In this document: in pieces, positions 35,541 through 49,260 of the stretch
Layout of the letters: every line of letters begins with the position of its first letter
Numbering within the stretch: the stretch's first letter is position 1
Assembly (NCBI GenBank): GCA_025642065.1
Contig: JAODUP010000553.1
Coordinates: 209,212-273,211 of the forward strand
Length of the DNA stretch: 64,000 nucleotides
DNA from: Paralvinella palmiformis
Lineage: Eukaryota; Annelida; Polychaeta; Terebellida; Alvinellidae
Direction of reading: 5' to 3'
Position numbers and translations under genes: made by a program
The notes under the pieces: model-generated
Database searches by the model: none
What the model was told of the DNA's origin: nothing
Seen by the model: the letters and a program-made list of their open reading frames with translations, nothing else

Positions 35541-36837
35541 AGAGCCCCCCCCGCCCCCTCTCCGTGAGGCTGTGCCAGTCATCCACTCTGGCTTCAGACA
35601 ATTCTCCACTGTGAGTGTGAAATCAAATTGTTTTGGCGGGGGAGGAATGGGGCAGGAAAAAGACAGTAATAGGTATCCTGGTCCCTCAGTTTACATTGTA
35701 CTATTTATAGATCTATTATAACTGGTTTCATTATTATAGTTTCTTGTATAGGTCTAATAGGCCCCTTGCCAAAATACACAACTTAACTCGCCAGATGGCG
35801 CTGATTTGATTTCCGGTGTACACCCATCTCATCAGGATCACAAATTACAGCTAAATCGATTGCGTAGTTCCAGCTGAACAAGTTACCTTTACATCTTAAT
35901 TTTGCTTTGTTTCGTTTATGATCGAGAAAGAAGTTCACAGAATGGCATACACACTGCTTAAATGTAAATATTAAATGTATTTTTTATGATTTTAAATGGA
36001 TAAGAAGCATAACAAATTGATGTATCGACATCTGTTTTTCATGATTCACCGGCTCTAGCCAGAGCATGGCGCCCGCCCATGAACCGAGTTTAATCTCCTG
36101 AACCCTGCCAAATATACAGTGACAACTGTTATAATTTGTGTTGTTTATAACACGAAATCTTGTAGAAATAGGCAGTGTTATTATTTGGTTCGTCTTTGTT
36201 TCAATAATGGGAGAAAAAGTAGTCTGAAAAATTTACATTTACCGTCATTCCTCATGCAGGCGGAGTGAGTGTTTGGCTTGGCCGTCATCACGACATAGCT
36301 ATGGTTGCAAAGCAACACCCGGGTTCATGCATTCCACAACGTGTTCAAATGACACAAGTTATTTAAATTTTAAATGTACATCCCCTGGACATTTGCATGG
36401 ATCTATGGATTCTAGTATAATGCATGTTATATCTACATATCTACTGTAGGTACCAATTGGGCATTACAAAGTACATATGTTGATATCATTTTATTTGGTG
36501 AAAAAGTATACATTATATATGCATGACAAATTACATATATACAAACACATAAAAGGCTCTGAGCTACTTGACCTAATCCCACGTGATCAAGCGGCCGGTC
36601 AATTTATTTGGTGAAAAAAGACCAAACTTCAAACAAGAATTATGATTAAATAAACATTAAGGAACATTTTATCTATGTCTGGCAAGGGCTGACCTGATTT
36701 ATTCAGAAAATGTGTATTTAATTATCCAAATCCAACCATCCAATGGCTCAAACATCCACAGAAAAATGTAAACAAAACGAGAAACCGGCAAAGTCAGACA
36801 TGACCATCGCAGCTTATGGGCGATGCTTGTTTTTGTT

Positions 36838-36920
36838 GTTCGGGGAGAATCCCCAGGCTGTCGCTTACTCGGCACAGCCTCTATGTTGGAGTGGTTGAGA
36901 AATCCCCCCCTCACCACGCT
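36838..36920 (-). mobile_element. SINE-2 3' fragment
   Basis: The reverse complement matches the 3' part of the full SINE-2 copy (CAACCACTCCAACATAGAGG and GGGGATTCTCCCCGAACAA). Weaker relics of the same segment occur at about 331-395, 40838-40890 and 62680-62740. Confidence 0.7.
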
Positions 36921-38144
36921 CGTTTGTAAACAGACACAAGTGAAGACTTTCTACTTCCAGGCGCTATTTATAACATGGAAATATTTTCATTTTAGCTCTG
37001 TCATTTTAAAAGAAATTGTACAAAGGTGTGGCGTATATAATAATTATAATACTTATAATAACACAATAGTTAGTCAACAGTAATAAAGCTTAACAAAGCT
37101 AGTAAACATCAGTGCCCGAATAATTGTTTTGCATTTGATCGTTCAACAGAATATTATATTTAAAGTGTTAGTTATGCAGTAGTATTATTGCCAAGAAACA
37201 AATTAAATTTGGCTTAATATATATATATTTCAGATATTTCACAACTGATTGAATATAGAACCACATATGGAAGAAGTCGGACACACGTGCTTTAAAGGAA
37301 CGGTTCACTTTCATTTTAAAATTCCAGACCCCTACCAACGCGTTCATATAACTTATAAATGATGTCAAAATATGAACACGATCAACCATAGATTAAATAA
37401 TTCAGTTCAAATTGTTGGTTAATGAACTATATTTTGAAGCCAGACACTGATCTGATGCTCCTGAAATATGACATCAATTATCACAAGGTGTTTGTATTAC
37501 CAAGATTTAACAATATAAACGGGGGTCAGCAGAACATGTAATTTCCAAGCAAAAGTGTATTTATGAATATTATAGTATTGTTGGTCAGAATAGTTTCGTA
37601 GTTTACTGAATTGTTTAAAGAAAACACTGTGAAATTCACGAAGAATATTGTTTTGTATTTGCGTCTACCGAGTTAATAGATTTATATTAATGAACCGATG
37701 ACGTGGTCATTTCGAAGTAGTTAATAGGTTGAGCATGGGGTAATTGAAGACGATTGCTTTAAACAGCATTTATTCAAATTATATGTGTAAGAATACGTAT
37801 TATTGCGTTTGATACTAAAGCAATTTTCCCGAATCAGAATATACTGGCATCTGTAATATAATATTCAAGCCCTTTTATTGGTTATTTATTATTGTACTTG
37901 ATCACTGCAATTGACCCCCCCATCCTTGTATTTATTATATATTATGTTCATAATTCTATGTCGTACAAAACACACAAACACAAAGACACATATATTCGCA
38001 TATCTGAGATCTGCCTGAAATCCGCTGTTCTCGACCATGGGTCAAATAGATCAAGTGGATAGACGCTTTAATTTACATCCCACCACACCTAAGCATATAC
38101 TTGTGGACGCTAAATTAGGCGTAAATGAACGTTCACTTAGTGAT

Positions 38145-39000
38145 GAACGGAAACGTATGAGGGTTAGCTGTTAGATTCGAGTAAATGATAGTATTTACTC
38201 AATATTTCGTTCTAGTCCAGTAATAATCCATTGTGCGGTATTGCAACTGTTTGTATTTTAGCTAATCACTTCAGTAATTCCATACTGAGTTAGTGTACAT
38301 TCTCACGTGGTCAGCATACTATAATATTCGTTAACACGCTGAGAGTCTATAAAAGCCCTAACCTTTCACTTAGGTTAGAGAAGAACTTCGACGCCAGACT
38401 AATCGGACATGTATCTGGTTCATATAGGTAGGATTTATTTAGTTATTCGAAGCCAGAATAAAGCTTAGGTCAGCATCTGAGGTGTTGAAATGTTTTATAT
38501 ACAGGTTTCATTTGGACCGCAGAAAATTACTGTTGAATGTAAACTGTGGTGTCAAAATAGTTATGATATGTATGTAGCAAGTCACCATTGATCCACACGC
38601 ACGTGTTGTTTGTTGCGAGCTGTGGTATCAAATGGTATGTTTTGTACGTGCTTCCGCTTTTTGTACGTAGCCTTGCATGTAGCCGCTATCCTGTGGGCGT
38701 GACATATTTGTCGCGTACGAAAAGCGAATTAGCTGGTTCCCACAGGCTGATGAGTAGACCAGACACATGCTTAGGTATACGCACACATCTATCAATATGT
38801 GGAGGTATGGAATATTTTATATTTAGATTAATGTATGAATAGATGTATTTATATTTAGATTTATGGAGTTTGTGAGACATTACACATGTCTCAGCAAGAA
38901 AAGTCGCCACTCTGGATTCAGTCCCCCGAAGAAACGTCCAGAGTTTGAATTCACGATTCGAGATTCTCTGTGCCTGTGCCTTATTGTACACAGCTAAAAC
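38145..39000 (+). repeat. R1 repeat, longest copy, followed by (CA)n
   Basis: It aligns with 7060-7790 along its whole length and adds a terminal segment with TTTGTGAGACATTACACATG, then CTCTGTGCCTGTGCCTTATT, before (CA)n. The region corresponding to the TATA box reads GTCTATAAAAGC, so the box is conserved as a function rather than by letter. Confidence 0.8.
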
Positions 39001-39059
39001 ACACACACACACACACAAACACACGCGCGTGCAGACATACACACACGTAATTATATATT

Positions 39060-41450
39060 AACAGGCAAATGAAGTGAATAAATATAGACATCAACAACGA
39101 GTGAAGACACACAGAGGGGGAGATAGAGGGGGAGGCAGAGCTAGCTATATATATAACTGATAGTCAGACTCTATTGTTTGATGTTACCTCGACATAGAAG
39201 TAATAACTCTTCTGGGCAAAATAGACAGCGTACTGTATTTATGGCTGTTCAATGAACATATTACGATAGATAGTTGTATGTGACATAGACATTTAAATAT
39301 AAATCTTCCCACTTTGCTATATTTGTAAAATAAATCTTAAACAATGAGATAAATGAACCTGGAAGCTTACTGTGCATTTCCAACGGAAAAAAATTACGGA
39401 TAATTAAAATCTAACATATTAGCTTTGTGTATATTTTCACACTCGTTGCTTTAACAATAATCAACTTGAGAGATAATTTACGTATGATTGTACTGAAATA
39501 GAAATTGAATGTGGATATATTCCCTTCTTCCTCGTTCTGATTTCCCTCTTGTATCAAGTCAGCGAGTTTATTCCAGGTGTTGTGTAATCTCCATCTCTCA
39601 GGCAGCAGTCAGGAGTTCGCGATGTATTATGGGTAAATGCACTTAGCAATGATTTACTAAACAAAATTAGGATGGCGGAATGCCAATCCTGGGTTCCATG
39701 AGTAATAACCTGAAAACTAAAGGAGAACATTACTTTAGAGTGTGTATGCCTAGTAATATTGAAAGCAGAGATATTGGCAATCAGTGGAACTGGATATACG
39801 CTTAAAACGTTCCCATTTGGCAACAATTCATTGGTTTGCGAAGACCAAAACAAGGTTATCGGTCTACCATAACGAAACATTCTGAAAACTTCTGTAGTTC
39901 TGACCACATTTATCCAGAGAAAGTACCAAACTGATGTAAGAAAGAGGAAGAGAGTACCAATTGGATAAGAACCAAGGGAAAGGCTGGTCTAAAACAAGTA
40001 AATAGTGGGTAATAAAACTATTTCTTCTACTGTTGTGCTATGGTTTTTTTACGTCAGTAACCCGGTAACGGACCAATCTGAGGCGGTGCTCGTGATTAAT
40101 CTGCTGTTTGACCCTCCCATTGATATAAGAACGATGGGATTACTGCTGACCCAGGCGTTCCCGACCAGCGAGCATGTACAAGTAGGATCTACTATTGATT
40201 GATGTAGTCGCTACTGCTTCTAGAATGGGTTTTTCTAACCGCATTTTGTAATTTTAATAGTAAAATTCTTGATCATGGCATCAATAAATACCACTTCCAG
40301 TGATGGACGGTGAGTTTCATATTGTTGTGTTTCATTTTGTATTTATAAAACATTCAATATAGTCTATTATTTTCAATCAGTAGTTCGTGTTCTTTAATAT
40401 TAAGAAGAATATTTGCCTTTGACACATTGACCACATTAACACATCGGCCACTTTGATACATTGACTACATGTTTCAGCCGACATATTTGCTCATCCATCG
40501 CGGAAGTTGTGAAAAGGTTTCACCATTGGTATCCGAACTGGGCTTACTATCACTGTCACTTTGATTGATAGTAGAAAGTACCAAATACAGTAGCTCTTCG
40601 ATACATGTAATTCATGCATATAGCCGTGATATCATTGGTTGAGCATTATCGGATGTCACCATAAGGGAGTGAAGATCACGAAAGACTCAATGTTTGTGAC
40701 CTTTTAGTCATTGTCCTTTCTGATTCGGGGTCCCCGTCACTAGCAGTCAGTCGTCACCCTTACGGTCCCTCATGAGTGCACATGAAACAAGACTTGCCAA
40801 ATATCGATCTTTCGGCACGGTTGGGTGTGTTGCTTGTAGCTGGAGGAGTATCCCCAGGCTGTCGTTTGTTTGGCATAGCCTACCAGGGCGGCTGTGTGTT
40901 GCGCCCTGAGTTTTATTAGCTAGCTGTTCGAGGCGATTCAAAATGTTGCCATGTAAGGGAACACCGGACGGGCCCTGCCCACAGAGGAAGGGAATAAAAA
41001 CTACATACATCATGTCAAGGTGATATGATGCTATGCGTTAAATGTGATGATATTAGGTTTGATCATTTAAGATATGATGCTGACCCACAACCCGTAAGTA
41101 CTAATGTCAGGTAAGTTGACAACAGCTGTTCGTCCAAAACCAACGAATATCACTGGACCGACCATTTCAAGAACAGTGATCACAGGTAAATGTACTAATA
41201 AGACATCAGCTGTATCATTTATAAGTGACGTTATACCGAATGAACTGTTATGCTTTATAAGGACTAAATTCAGCATAATGCTATATGCTATTATTATCAA
41301 ACTATGCCCAGATCTTTATGGCGATGCAGATGTAGACGTCGATAGGTACATCCTGTTTTCAACCATATTTCACGGTACAGATGGACGGAGAGGTATGGAC
41401 AAGAAACGATAGAATGTTCAGAAAATAGTGAACATTTTCTTACAATTTCC
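39060..41450. other. Non-coding or unrecognised
   Basis: Several moderate ORFs exist (39554-39907 minus, 40005-40202 plus, 41104-41412 plus), but none shows a domain or splice support. A SINE-2 relic lies near 40840. Confidence 0.4.
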
Positions 41451-43801
41451 CCCTCTAACAGCACAAGGACAGAAACATGTTGCACGTGACTTATCTAAAC
41501 TGCGGCCACTTTCAATGAATAACTTTGACATGTCCAATATTAACATCGACATCATCTTGAATTGCATGTCAAAATCGTGCAAGTATCTCACGAAACTCTA
41601 CTACATGATAAACTATCTAACAGTTGCAATACATTGGCAGATCCCTTTGGTCATGCGAAACCACTGACAGTGAATCTCCCGCCAATATCAACAACTGTAT
41701 AAAAACAAAGTACTGTTAGTGTGAATCAAACTCACCATGAGGCGCCATCTATCAAGTAAATCATCACCAACACTCGATGTAGGAGTAAGTACTCATCGAT
41801 CGATTTTCAGTGCTGGTGATAGAGATGATACTACCGATGATGACGACGACGACAATAATAGTGTTTCGAACGAAGGTAACTCTCAAATACATGACAACCT
41901 GGATCATTCTGGGAATTGGGATCTGCTGGGAGTGGCTAGTGTCCAAGGTATCAGGAAAAGATACACTGCAACGCCATACTTCTAGATATTCAGACACTGT
42001 ATAAAAAGATCAAAGCATCCAAGGGAAATCAAAGAACTGTTTTCAGTGTTGTGAATAAAGTGTAACATAAAACTCAATTGTCCTTACAAATAATATCAAC
42101 TCAGATAAAGATATGGCCCATTGTTTTAATAACTTCTTCTGTCAAAAAATATTAAATTTATATAGTGGGTTCCATTCCAGCACCTTATCACAGGGTAAGC
42201 CATTGGTAGAAGAGTCCTGCATATCCATGATGGATACATTTGAGCCTTTTACAGAGACAGTTGCTGAAAGGTTCATCTAACTTTTTTCTGTGCAGTTGAC
42301 CCTATGGCTACATGGCTTGTGAAAGATGGTCTGGATGGTCTGATAAGCCCAATTATAAATATAGTTAATAAACCATTATATCTGGGTGTTTTCCCAAGAT
42401 TCATGAAAGCTGCCCCTGTGAAACCATTCTTAACAAAACACACTATGGACTGTAATATTCTAAACAATTACAGAAAGGGTGGTTGCTTTCCATCTAAACA
42501 AATACTTAATCAATAATAACTTTAATGAATACTACAGTCTGCCTATACAAGTGGTCACAGCACTGAAACAGCCTTGGTTGGGGTGAACAAATGATATTAT
42601 GATGTCAATTGATCAAGGTAAGCCAGTAATATTTGTTCTTCTGGACCTGTCTGCTCCATTTGATACAGTTGACCATAATGTACTTTTCTCTAGGTTAAAA
42701 GACATGTTTGGTCTGTCATGTAAAGTACTTGAATGGTTTAGATCCTTCTGGAACAATGCTCCAGAGAGTGTCTGTTCATGGTATTTTGTCTGACATTCAG
42801 TTTTTGTTATCTGGTGTACCACAGGGTTCAGTTCTTGGTCCTCTGGTTTTCACAATGTATACCAGTCCTCTTGGGATCATTGCGCAGCGATGTGGTTTTA
42901 AATATCACTTGTATGCTGATAACACAGAGCTGTATATATCACTGGATCCTGAAAATGAGTTAAATTTCTCCTCTTCCTTGAAGAATTTAGAACATTGTAT
43001 TGCTGATAATAGGCTTTGGACGACTCAAAATTGATCATAAAAGAAATATTATATATTTGGCATCACCACATTATGTTAAATCCCTAATGACACCATCATT
43101 ACAGATGGGTACATTTTCGATTACCCCTAATGGCTCAGAACATCCACTGTTTAAAAGCATTCTTGACACAAGAAACACCTGTAACTGTAGTCCATGCCTT
43201 TGTTACATCTCGCATAGATTATTGTAACTCCCTGCTATATGATATATCGGATTATAACATTAATCGCCTTCAGCGAATTCAGAATAGTGCAGCGCGCATA
43301 GTGATATATACTCGAAAATATGATCATATCACCCCAATTCTTCAAAAACTACATTGGCTACCTGTTAGACAGCGTATCCATTTCAAGATTTTGTTAATAA
43401 CTTATAAATCTATTAATAATATGCGCCAGATTACCTTTGTGAACTGGTGTCCATTAGAAAGTCATCCCGAAAACTCAAGTCATCCAGTCCAATACTATTG
43501 CAGGTGCTAGTGTCTCGGCTCAAGTCATATGGTGGTTGTGCGTTTAGTGTGGCAGTCCCCACTTTGTGGAATAAGTTGCCTGCAGATATTAAAAATGCGT
43601 CGTCTCCTGAAAATGTTAAGTCTGTTCTAAAACCACACCTGTTCAAGGTCGATTTCACCGATAAATAATTATTTTCATTTAAATCACTTACAGGTTTTTT
43701 ACAGACATATTATTTGGGGTATTATTAATTACATATTATTTGTACAGCGCCTTTGAATGGCTCCTGCTAGTAAGGGTGCGTTATTAAATATACATTATTA
43801 A

Positions 43802-43830
<29 letters not shown>
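41450..43830 (+). mobile_element. 5'-truncated CR1/L2-like LINE, decayed reverse transcriptase
   Basis: In order, the pieces are the post-endonuclease region (KLRPLSMNNFDMSNINIDII), a spacer with FNNFFCQKI, and RT motifs FVLLDLSAPFDTVDHN, SGVPQGSVLGPLVF, YADN (the catalytic YADD is changed), FVTSRIDYCNSLLYD, LHWLPVRQRIHFKIL and FSVAVPTLWNKLP. The 3' end is a GCGCC hairpin followed by ATT repeats. At least four frame changes occur. The stretch 41700-41985 (with a poly-Asp frame) does not align with the pattern and may be an insertion or drift. Confidence 0.85.
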
Positions 43831-43840
<10 letters not shown>

Positions 43841-44047
43841 TATTTATGACAAAATTGTGGTTTTGCACAAATTCAAATATGTAAAAGACCGAGAGAGTTC
43901 CTGGTTATTGTGTTCTATTCTCAGTCATCATGTGTCTAGGAGTTTATTTTTAAGATTATAGTGTCTGCTTTTACGTTGAGAAAGTTAACATTAACAGTTA
44001 ACCCCACAGATAAATAATTATTAAAAAACAAAATTTAAATAATAAAA

Positions 44048-44053
44048 TCAAAA

Positions 44054-44120
<67 letters not shown>

Positions 44121-44143
44121 ATATATATATATATATATATATA
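44048..44143. repeat. (AAAT)n then (TA)n
   Basis: About 19 AAAT units are followed by TA, just upstream of the transduced SINE copy. Confidence 0.95.
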
Positions 44144-44182
44144 AGCATGTTAATATTTGTCATTGTTAACGGAATTATTTTG

Positions 44183-44405
44183 CCCCTCTACCACCCGGTT
44201 TTGAATCTCGGCGTTGGCATATATGAAGGTTGTTTCATCTTTCACTTCGCTTCTTACCTTTGGATGTCGCTCGGCCCATTTGCCCTACCATGTGCACAGG
44301 AGTTGTCGTAAAAGATCAATTATCATCATCAAAGTGAGATTTATCATGTCTTGTAGACGCCGAAACGAGATAGCAAAGATATTGATTGCGATATGGATAA
44401 TGAGG
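44183..44405 (+). mobile_element. SINE-1 copy, 5'-truncated, with extra 3' segment shared with the 53-kb copy
   Basis: The copy begins inside the head. After the normal body and ATC tail it continues for about 75 bp (TTGTAGACGCCGAAACGAGA and onward to GATAATGAGGAAACA) that is also present in the 53.1-53.4 kb copy but in none of the other eight. Confidence 0.8.
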
Positions 44406-44464
44406 AAACAGCTTTACCTTTTTATTCGTTTCATAAAAGTGATGGATCCTTTTAAATTTACATT

Positions 44465-45012
44465 TACTATAATCGTAAAAACATTCGCACAAAAGTCTAT
44501 TTCTCTGTTAACCAATGTTTATCATCAAACTAAATCAGACAATATTGGGAATAAAAGATGGCTCAGTAAACTTTGATAGAGAATGGGACGACCATCAATT
44601 TGAATTCGGGTCTCCTAAAAGAGAATATTTTAGCTAGTATTTGAAGTATATTATCTATAAAATATGTATTTTTTTATATATCTTGGTTGGCTTAATAACA
44701 CCATCGAATGACCTATTGTGTAGAGACAAATAATATCACAGGATGAATAGTCGTATGTTTGATTAAAACTTAAACTATGCAGCTAACAATAAAACAGAAC
44801 CTTTATGTGATATTGTATTGGCTCATCAGATGATAGTAACAATCAGGTCACGGACAGGATAGGCTGGCTTCTGATCTTGATAGAATTTGTGATCCACTTA
44901 ATCAAAATGGTGGATGTTCCAACCACTTATTTCTACTTAACTTTGAATTTTCATTTATACTCATAAGATAATCATCATCATCATTATTACTATATTTGTA
45001 TTAATTTATTAC

Positions 45013-45066
<54 letters not shown>

Positions 45067-45640
45067 GTTTATAAGTGATTGCAGGCAGAAAAACTAACGA
45101 CTGGCAGGACGGAAGTATTCTCTGAGAGTGGACTTAGAATCCTATGACGGAGAAGCCATTTTTGCGATTTACAGTAGTTTCTCAGTTGAACCAGAATATG
45201 ATAATTATCGGTTACACGTCGACGGATATTCTTATCAACTAGCACGCAAGTAAGTGACTCTTGTTATTATTGGTGTTATTTCTAATCGATATTTTATTAA
45301 AGCCATGTTGACTCTTGTTTAAAAATGCTTGCGTTCGTTATATGTTTATTTAATTGATTTAAAACATAGACGATAGTCTGAGTTATCACAACAACATGAT
45401 GTTTACGACAGTGATAACTGCGTTGTTGTATTTGATACTTCTTCGTGGTTTGGTATTATTCATTCGGCTTTGCTGACTAGAAAGTACGGACAGAACTTTA
45501 GTCATGCTCGAGGTATAATTTGGAAATTGAAATGAGGTTATATCAAATTTGGTATGTTTGTCACAATGATGATCCAGCCGAATTAGTAAACAAAGGAATG
45601 AAAACGTTTCCAACTGTTTTCAATACACCATTCTTTTAGA
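44465..45640 (+). pseudogene. Fibrinogen-domain lectin gene fragment, plus copy (decayed)
   Basis: Three exons match the minus copy at 53.9-54.9 kb in order and inverted orientation. Exon 44539-44635 gives KDGSVNFDREWDDH and then a TAG where the family has the W of FW. Exon 45084-45249 gives KYSLRVDLESYDGEAIFAIY, then SSFSVEPEYDNYRLHVDGY, intact, with a GTAAGT donor. Exon 45370-45586 gives DNCVVVFDTSSW, TRKYGQNFSHARGIIWK and an internal TGA, then FVTMMIQPN and a stop. The signal-peptide and N-terminal exons were not found upstream, so this is a 5'-incomplete copy. The intron between the second and third exons is nearly identical to that of the minus copy, which shows a recent common origin. 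Confidence 0.7.
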
Positions 45641-45869
45641 GTATATGTGATCACTTTGGCCTAGTTATACTATATTATAAAATAATACTGGCAGGTATAA
45701 TCTAGTGAAAAGTTAATTTGGTAAGGATAGAATTGATTACAATAGTGTTGTTTGTATAAAGGATTCATTAGTCTCCTGAAAAAAAGATTTTGGCGTTTTT
45801 TTTAATTTTTAGATCCTTTTTAGTATGTTCTTAATGTACTAAACACACACTTGCTTTTTTCTTGCTCCC

Positions 45870-46000
45870 CCTCTCTCTCTCTATCTATCTATCTATATGT
45901 GTGTGTGTGCGTGTGTGCGTGTGTGTGAGTGTGTGTGTGTGTGTGTGTGTCTGTCTCTCACATACCTGCATAAAAACAGATAGACAGGGGGGATAGTGAG

Positions 46001-46047
<47 letters not shown>
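45870..46047. repeat. (CT)n, (CTAT)n, (GT)n and (TA)n compound microsatellite
   Basis: Mixed short tandem repeats. Confidence 0.9.
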
Positions 46048-46048
<1 letters not shown>

Positions 46049-46059
46049 AGAGAGAGATC

Positions 46060-48060
46060 ATTGTGGATTACAAGGATCCGTTAAGTAGCCAAATAACATT
46101 AGTGGTTATTTCACAGTTATTAAGCGTATCAGACACGGGAACATATCGTCTCTATTTCTTATTAGTAATTATAGCAAAGATTGCTATTTTAATTGTAAAC
46201 AAATTGCTGTGGAGCATTTAATGGTATTTTAAAATATAACTCATTTGGTCAGTAATTTGTTCAAGTGCCATTGATTTACAAAAGTTGGCATACGTATGTT
46301 ATTCGTATTGCAAACAGTGAAATGTTAGCTTAGCTATGAATACAACTATATGAATGGCTGTGGCCAAGAAGCATCTTTGGTGTGAACGAGACATATTTTC
46401 AGGTTGATTTGGTATACAAATTATTAAGATCAGAATTAGTAAATGTACGAAATCATTGTATGTGGAATGGCATATCAAGGTGCTACATTGGTTTTTAATT
46501 CATATCCGTAGATGTCAGTGTTTTTCCTCGGTACTTGTGTATAATATGGATATTGTTCTAATCAGTAACTCAAACAGATTATGGGACTAAGCAAGTGCGC
46601 TACCATCATTTGACTGTTGTCATCTTTCGATATTATAAAATTACCTCATGTACTAAAAAGAAACGTCCCATCGCTATATAGCCGATATTTCGAAGTTAAC
46701 ACCTTTACAAGATCTTAGTCAACATTTTCTCATCACAATATGTTACGTATAACATCGTTTATGTGTTAGATAGCAACCTAAATTCCATATTTCAGTATGA
46801 ACGAGGTGACAATGACCTCGTGGATTCGATCAGTTCACTTATAATTCACGAACACTTTATTAAATCATAATCGGAAAACATTGTCTAGTTAAACTGCTCT
46901 TAAAGTTATCTGAATTTTATATATGATACTATATAATGTAATCTTATCTCCAGTAATATAATATAATAGATAACTATATTCTCATTATCTCGTTTTATAT
47001 ATCACTTTTCGATGATTGCTGCTTAATAATATATTATTTTAAATGCATATTTTTATTTTCAAGTTATAATGGGTATATTTTCTGGCATTGGTCTCATTCA
47101 ATAAAACCAGAGAATGCAAAGTTTATTCTCAAACATATTTACAACAAACTATCCTCCATAATTTCAAAAAGACATTTTTCTAACATATATTAAATGTGAG
47201 CAGGTCAATTTATCATTATTTCGTAAAATGAAATTCAACTCATACTACCTGGTTTTATCCAGTCTGATTATTTGGCAAACATGTTGAAGCCATTCCCTGT
47301 GTGTGAGACACTCTAGTTTTGTCACTTACCAATGCATTACATTAACATATATTTTCCAGTATGAATTCGTCGCACCATTTTATCTTTATTCACCATGAAA
47401 AACATAAACTCAACATAAAACACTTTTTAATATTAATAATGTAAGTTGAGATTTTCAGTCCGAGTTTTGTTTCGTTGAATCTCTATTGTTGTGACGTTAG
47501 CTTAGATATGGATCAGCCGAATATGATCCGATACGGATTGGTGGCAAATCATAGAGATTAAAAATTAAGGGATATTGTGCTTCAGAATTGACATGCTCAA
47601 AATTTGAGTCAACACATTTAATGAAAATAAAAGATCGTTTATTTATTGTTGACGTAAAGTTTCTTCAGTTTGCTGTTAAAATCAATGCTTTAAGTTTAGT
47701 GTACACTAATACATTAATATTTCTTACTGATTTGATGTATTCTTTAGGTACAGACTGTTAGTGGAATTCTAGCTAATATACACATTAACAATTTATATCT
47801 GCATAATAATATCGTATGTTGCGTCATAATAATGAATATAAGTCACTGAACCATATTCATGCAAATGACATATGTTGGAGGTGTTATATATTATCTGGTT
47901 ATTCAGTTATTTAAATACACTATTGCTGGTATACAGGATGGTATTCCTGTTGACACAAATGATTCAAGGGCATTAGAGAACTGTATTCTCTTGGCATTTT
48001 AATTGGTCTGAATAATCAATATTTTATGTTTTCATATGCATTTATAACATTAATCTTTAA
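46060..48060. other. AT-rich non-coding stretch
   Basis: No gene was recognised. A segment near 47815-47880 is repeated in diverged form at about 49355-49440. Confidence 0.55.
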
Positions 48061-48164
48061 GAACATTTACTGTGATACTGCTATTACACTCTATATGTAT
48101 TTATGAATGTTTATATGTTTATATCGATGTAAGGATGGATGCATGTGCATATGTAAGCAATCTC

Positions 48165-48295
48165 TCTCCCCCCTCTCTCTCTATCTATCTATCTATCTAT
48201 CTATCTATATCTATCTCTCTCTCACACACATACACACATACACACATACACACACACACACACAAAGCACACACATACACACACACACACACACT
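48165..48295. repeat. (CT)n, (CTAT)n and (CA)n compound microsatellite
   Basis: Its composition is similar to the 45.9-kb run. Confidence 0.9.
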
Positions 48296-48479
48296 AGCCC
48301 TAGAGCTGGAGTTACCACAGCAATATAACTTATATTCGAATGTCAGCTAGTTGCTCATTGGTCTCAACTGGGTCTGCATATTGAGGCTACATGTACAGAT
48401 ATTGTGTCCATGTTAATGATAATGATAATGTATATGTACTATGAATTATGTTTTGACGTAAACAGTATGACACCAGGTT

Positions 48480-49260
48480 TGTCATTGTTTAGCTTCAGCA
48501 TGTTCTGATGCATCTAGGCCTCGATTTCGATCAGGCAGTTACCAATGCATGCCAATACTTCAGTCTTGATGATGGCATCATTGGGAGTGAAAGACAGGTA
48601 CAGTTTGTGTCATCGGCGTAGAAGTGATGCTGCAGTCCATCACGCCTGATGACGTCGCCAAGCGGCTTTATAAAGAGAACGTAATTTTTCGAGTCCAGAA
48701 CGGAACCTTAGGGAACACTGCACTCCATCAATGCTGGCAATGGCAGTTCACCATCAATACAAACAGTTTGGAACCGATCACTTAGATATGATGCCATCCA
48801 AGCTCGCGGCGTACCCGTAACGTTGAAATGTTGCTCCAAACTTGCCTGCAATTCTTCAATATATCTGGTTTCATTCCATATTTCTTCATCAGTGGTATTA
48901 TCAGAGCAATTTAGAATTACATCGCCGCACTGTGTCTCGATGGACCTACTGATGATTGTAGTCACTAGAGGGGTCAGCTCATCCAGGCACTATTTGAGAA
49001 GCCATCTTTTAATCGGATCAAGTTCACATGAGTTATCCGGAGCCTTCCGTATGCCACTTCCTCTGGCATGGCAGGTTCGAAATCGGCTAGTACCTAAGAC
49101 ATGACAGTGGGTACATGAGGCGCATTATCATACATTCGTAGTTGTACTGTCTGAAGGTCACGTCTGATGTTTTCAACATTCTTGATGAAGAAATCGCTAA
49201 AATACTGTCCAAGTTATTTAGCAGGTACACCGCTTGACAAAGAACGCAGTTTTGTTGGAG
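48480..49260 (-). mobile_element. Decayed LINE reverse-transcriptase fragment
   Basis: On the minus strand: LGQYFSDFFIKNVENIRRDL, FEPAMPEEVA, then TGTPRAWMASYLSDRFQT, ECSVP, GSVLDSKNYV, and HHFYADDTN containing the YADD catalytic box. Several stops are present. Between SIETQCGD and EQHFNVTGT the usual LLDLSAAFDTVDH block is replaced or rearranged. Confidence 0.75.

Larger units (their letters stand above)
34500..38100. other. Mostly non-coding; SINE-2 piece and 16-bp motif copies only
   Basis: No exon was recognised. A TTTAAAGGAACGGTTCACTT motif at 37294 resembles the end of a MITE and matches, inverted, the sequence near 14222-14241. Confidence 0.5.

Noticed and set aside
41737..41985. 82-residue ORF with a poly-aspartate run
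   Set aside because: It lies inside a decayed LINE and the Asp run comes from a GAT/GAC simple repeat. No support for a gene.
44214..44576. 120-residue plus-strand ORF
   Set aside because: It crosses a SINE, the transduced segment and part of a fibrinogen exon in the wrong frame.
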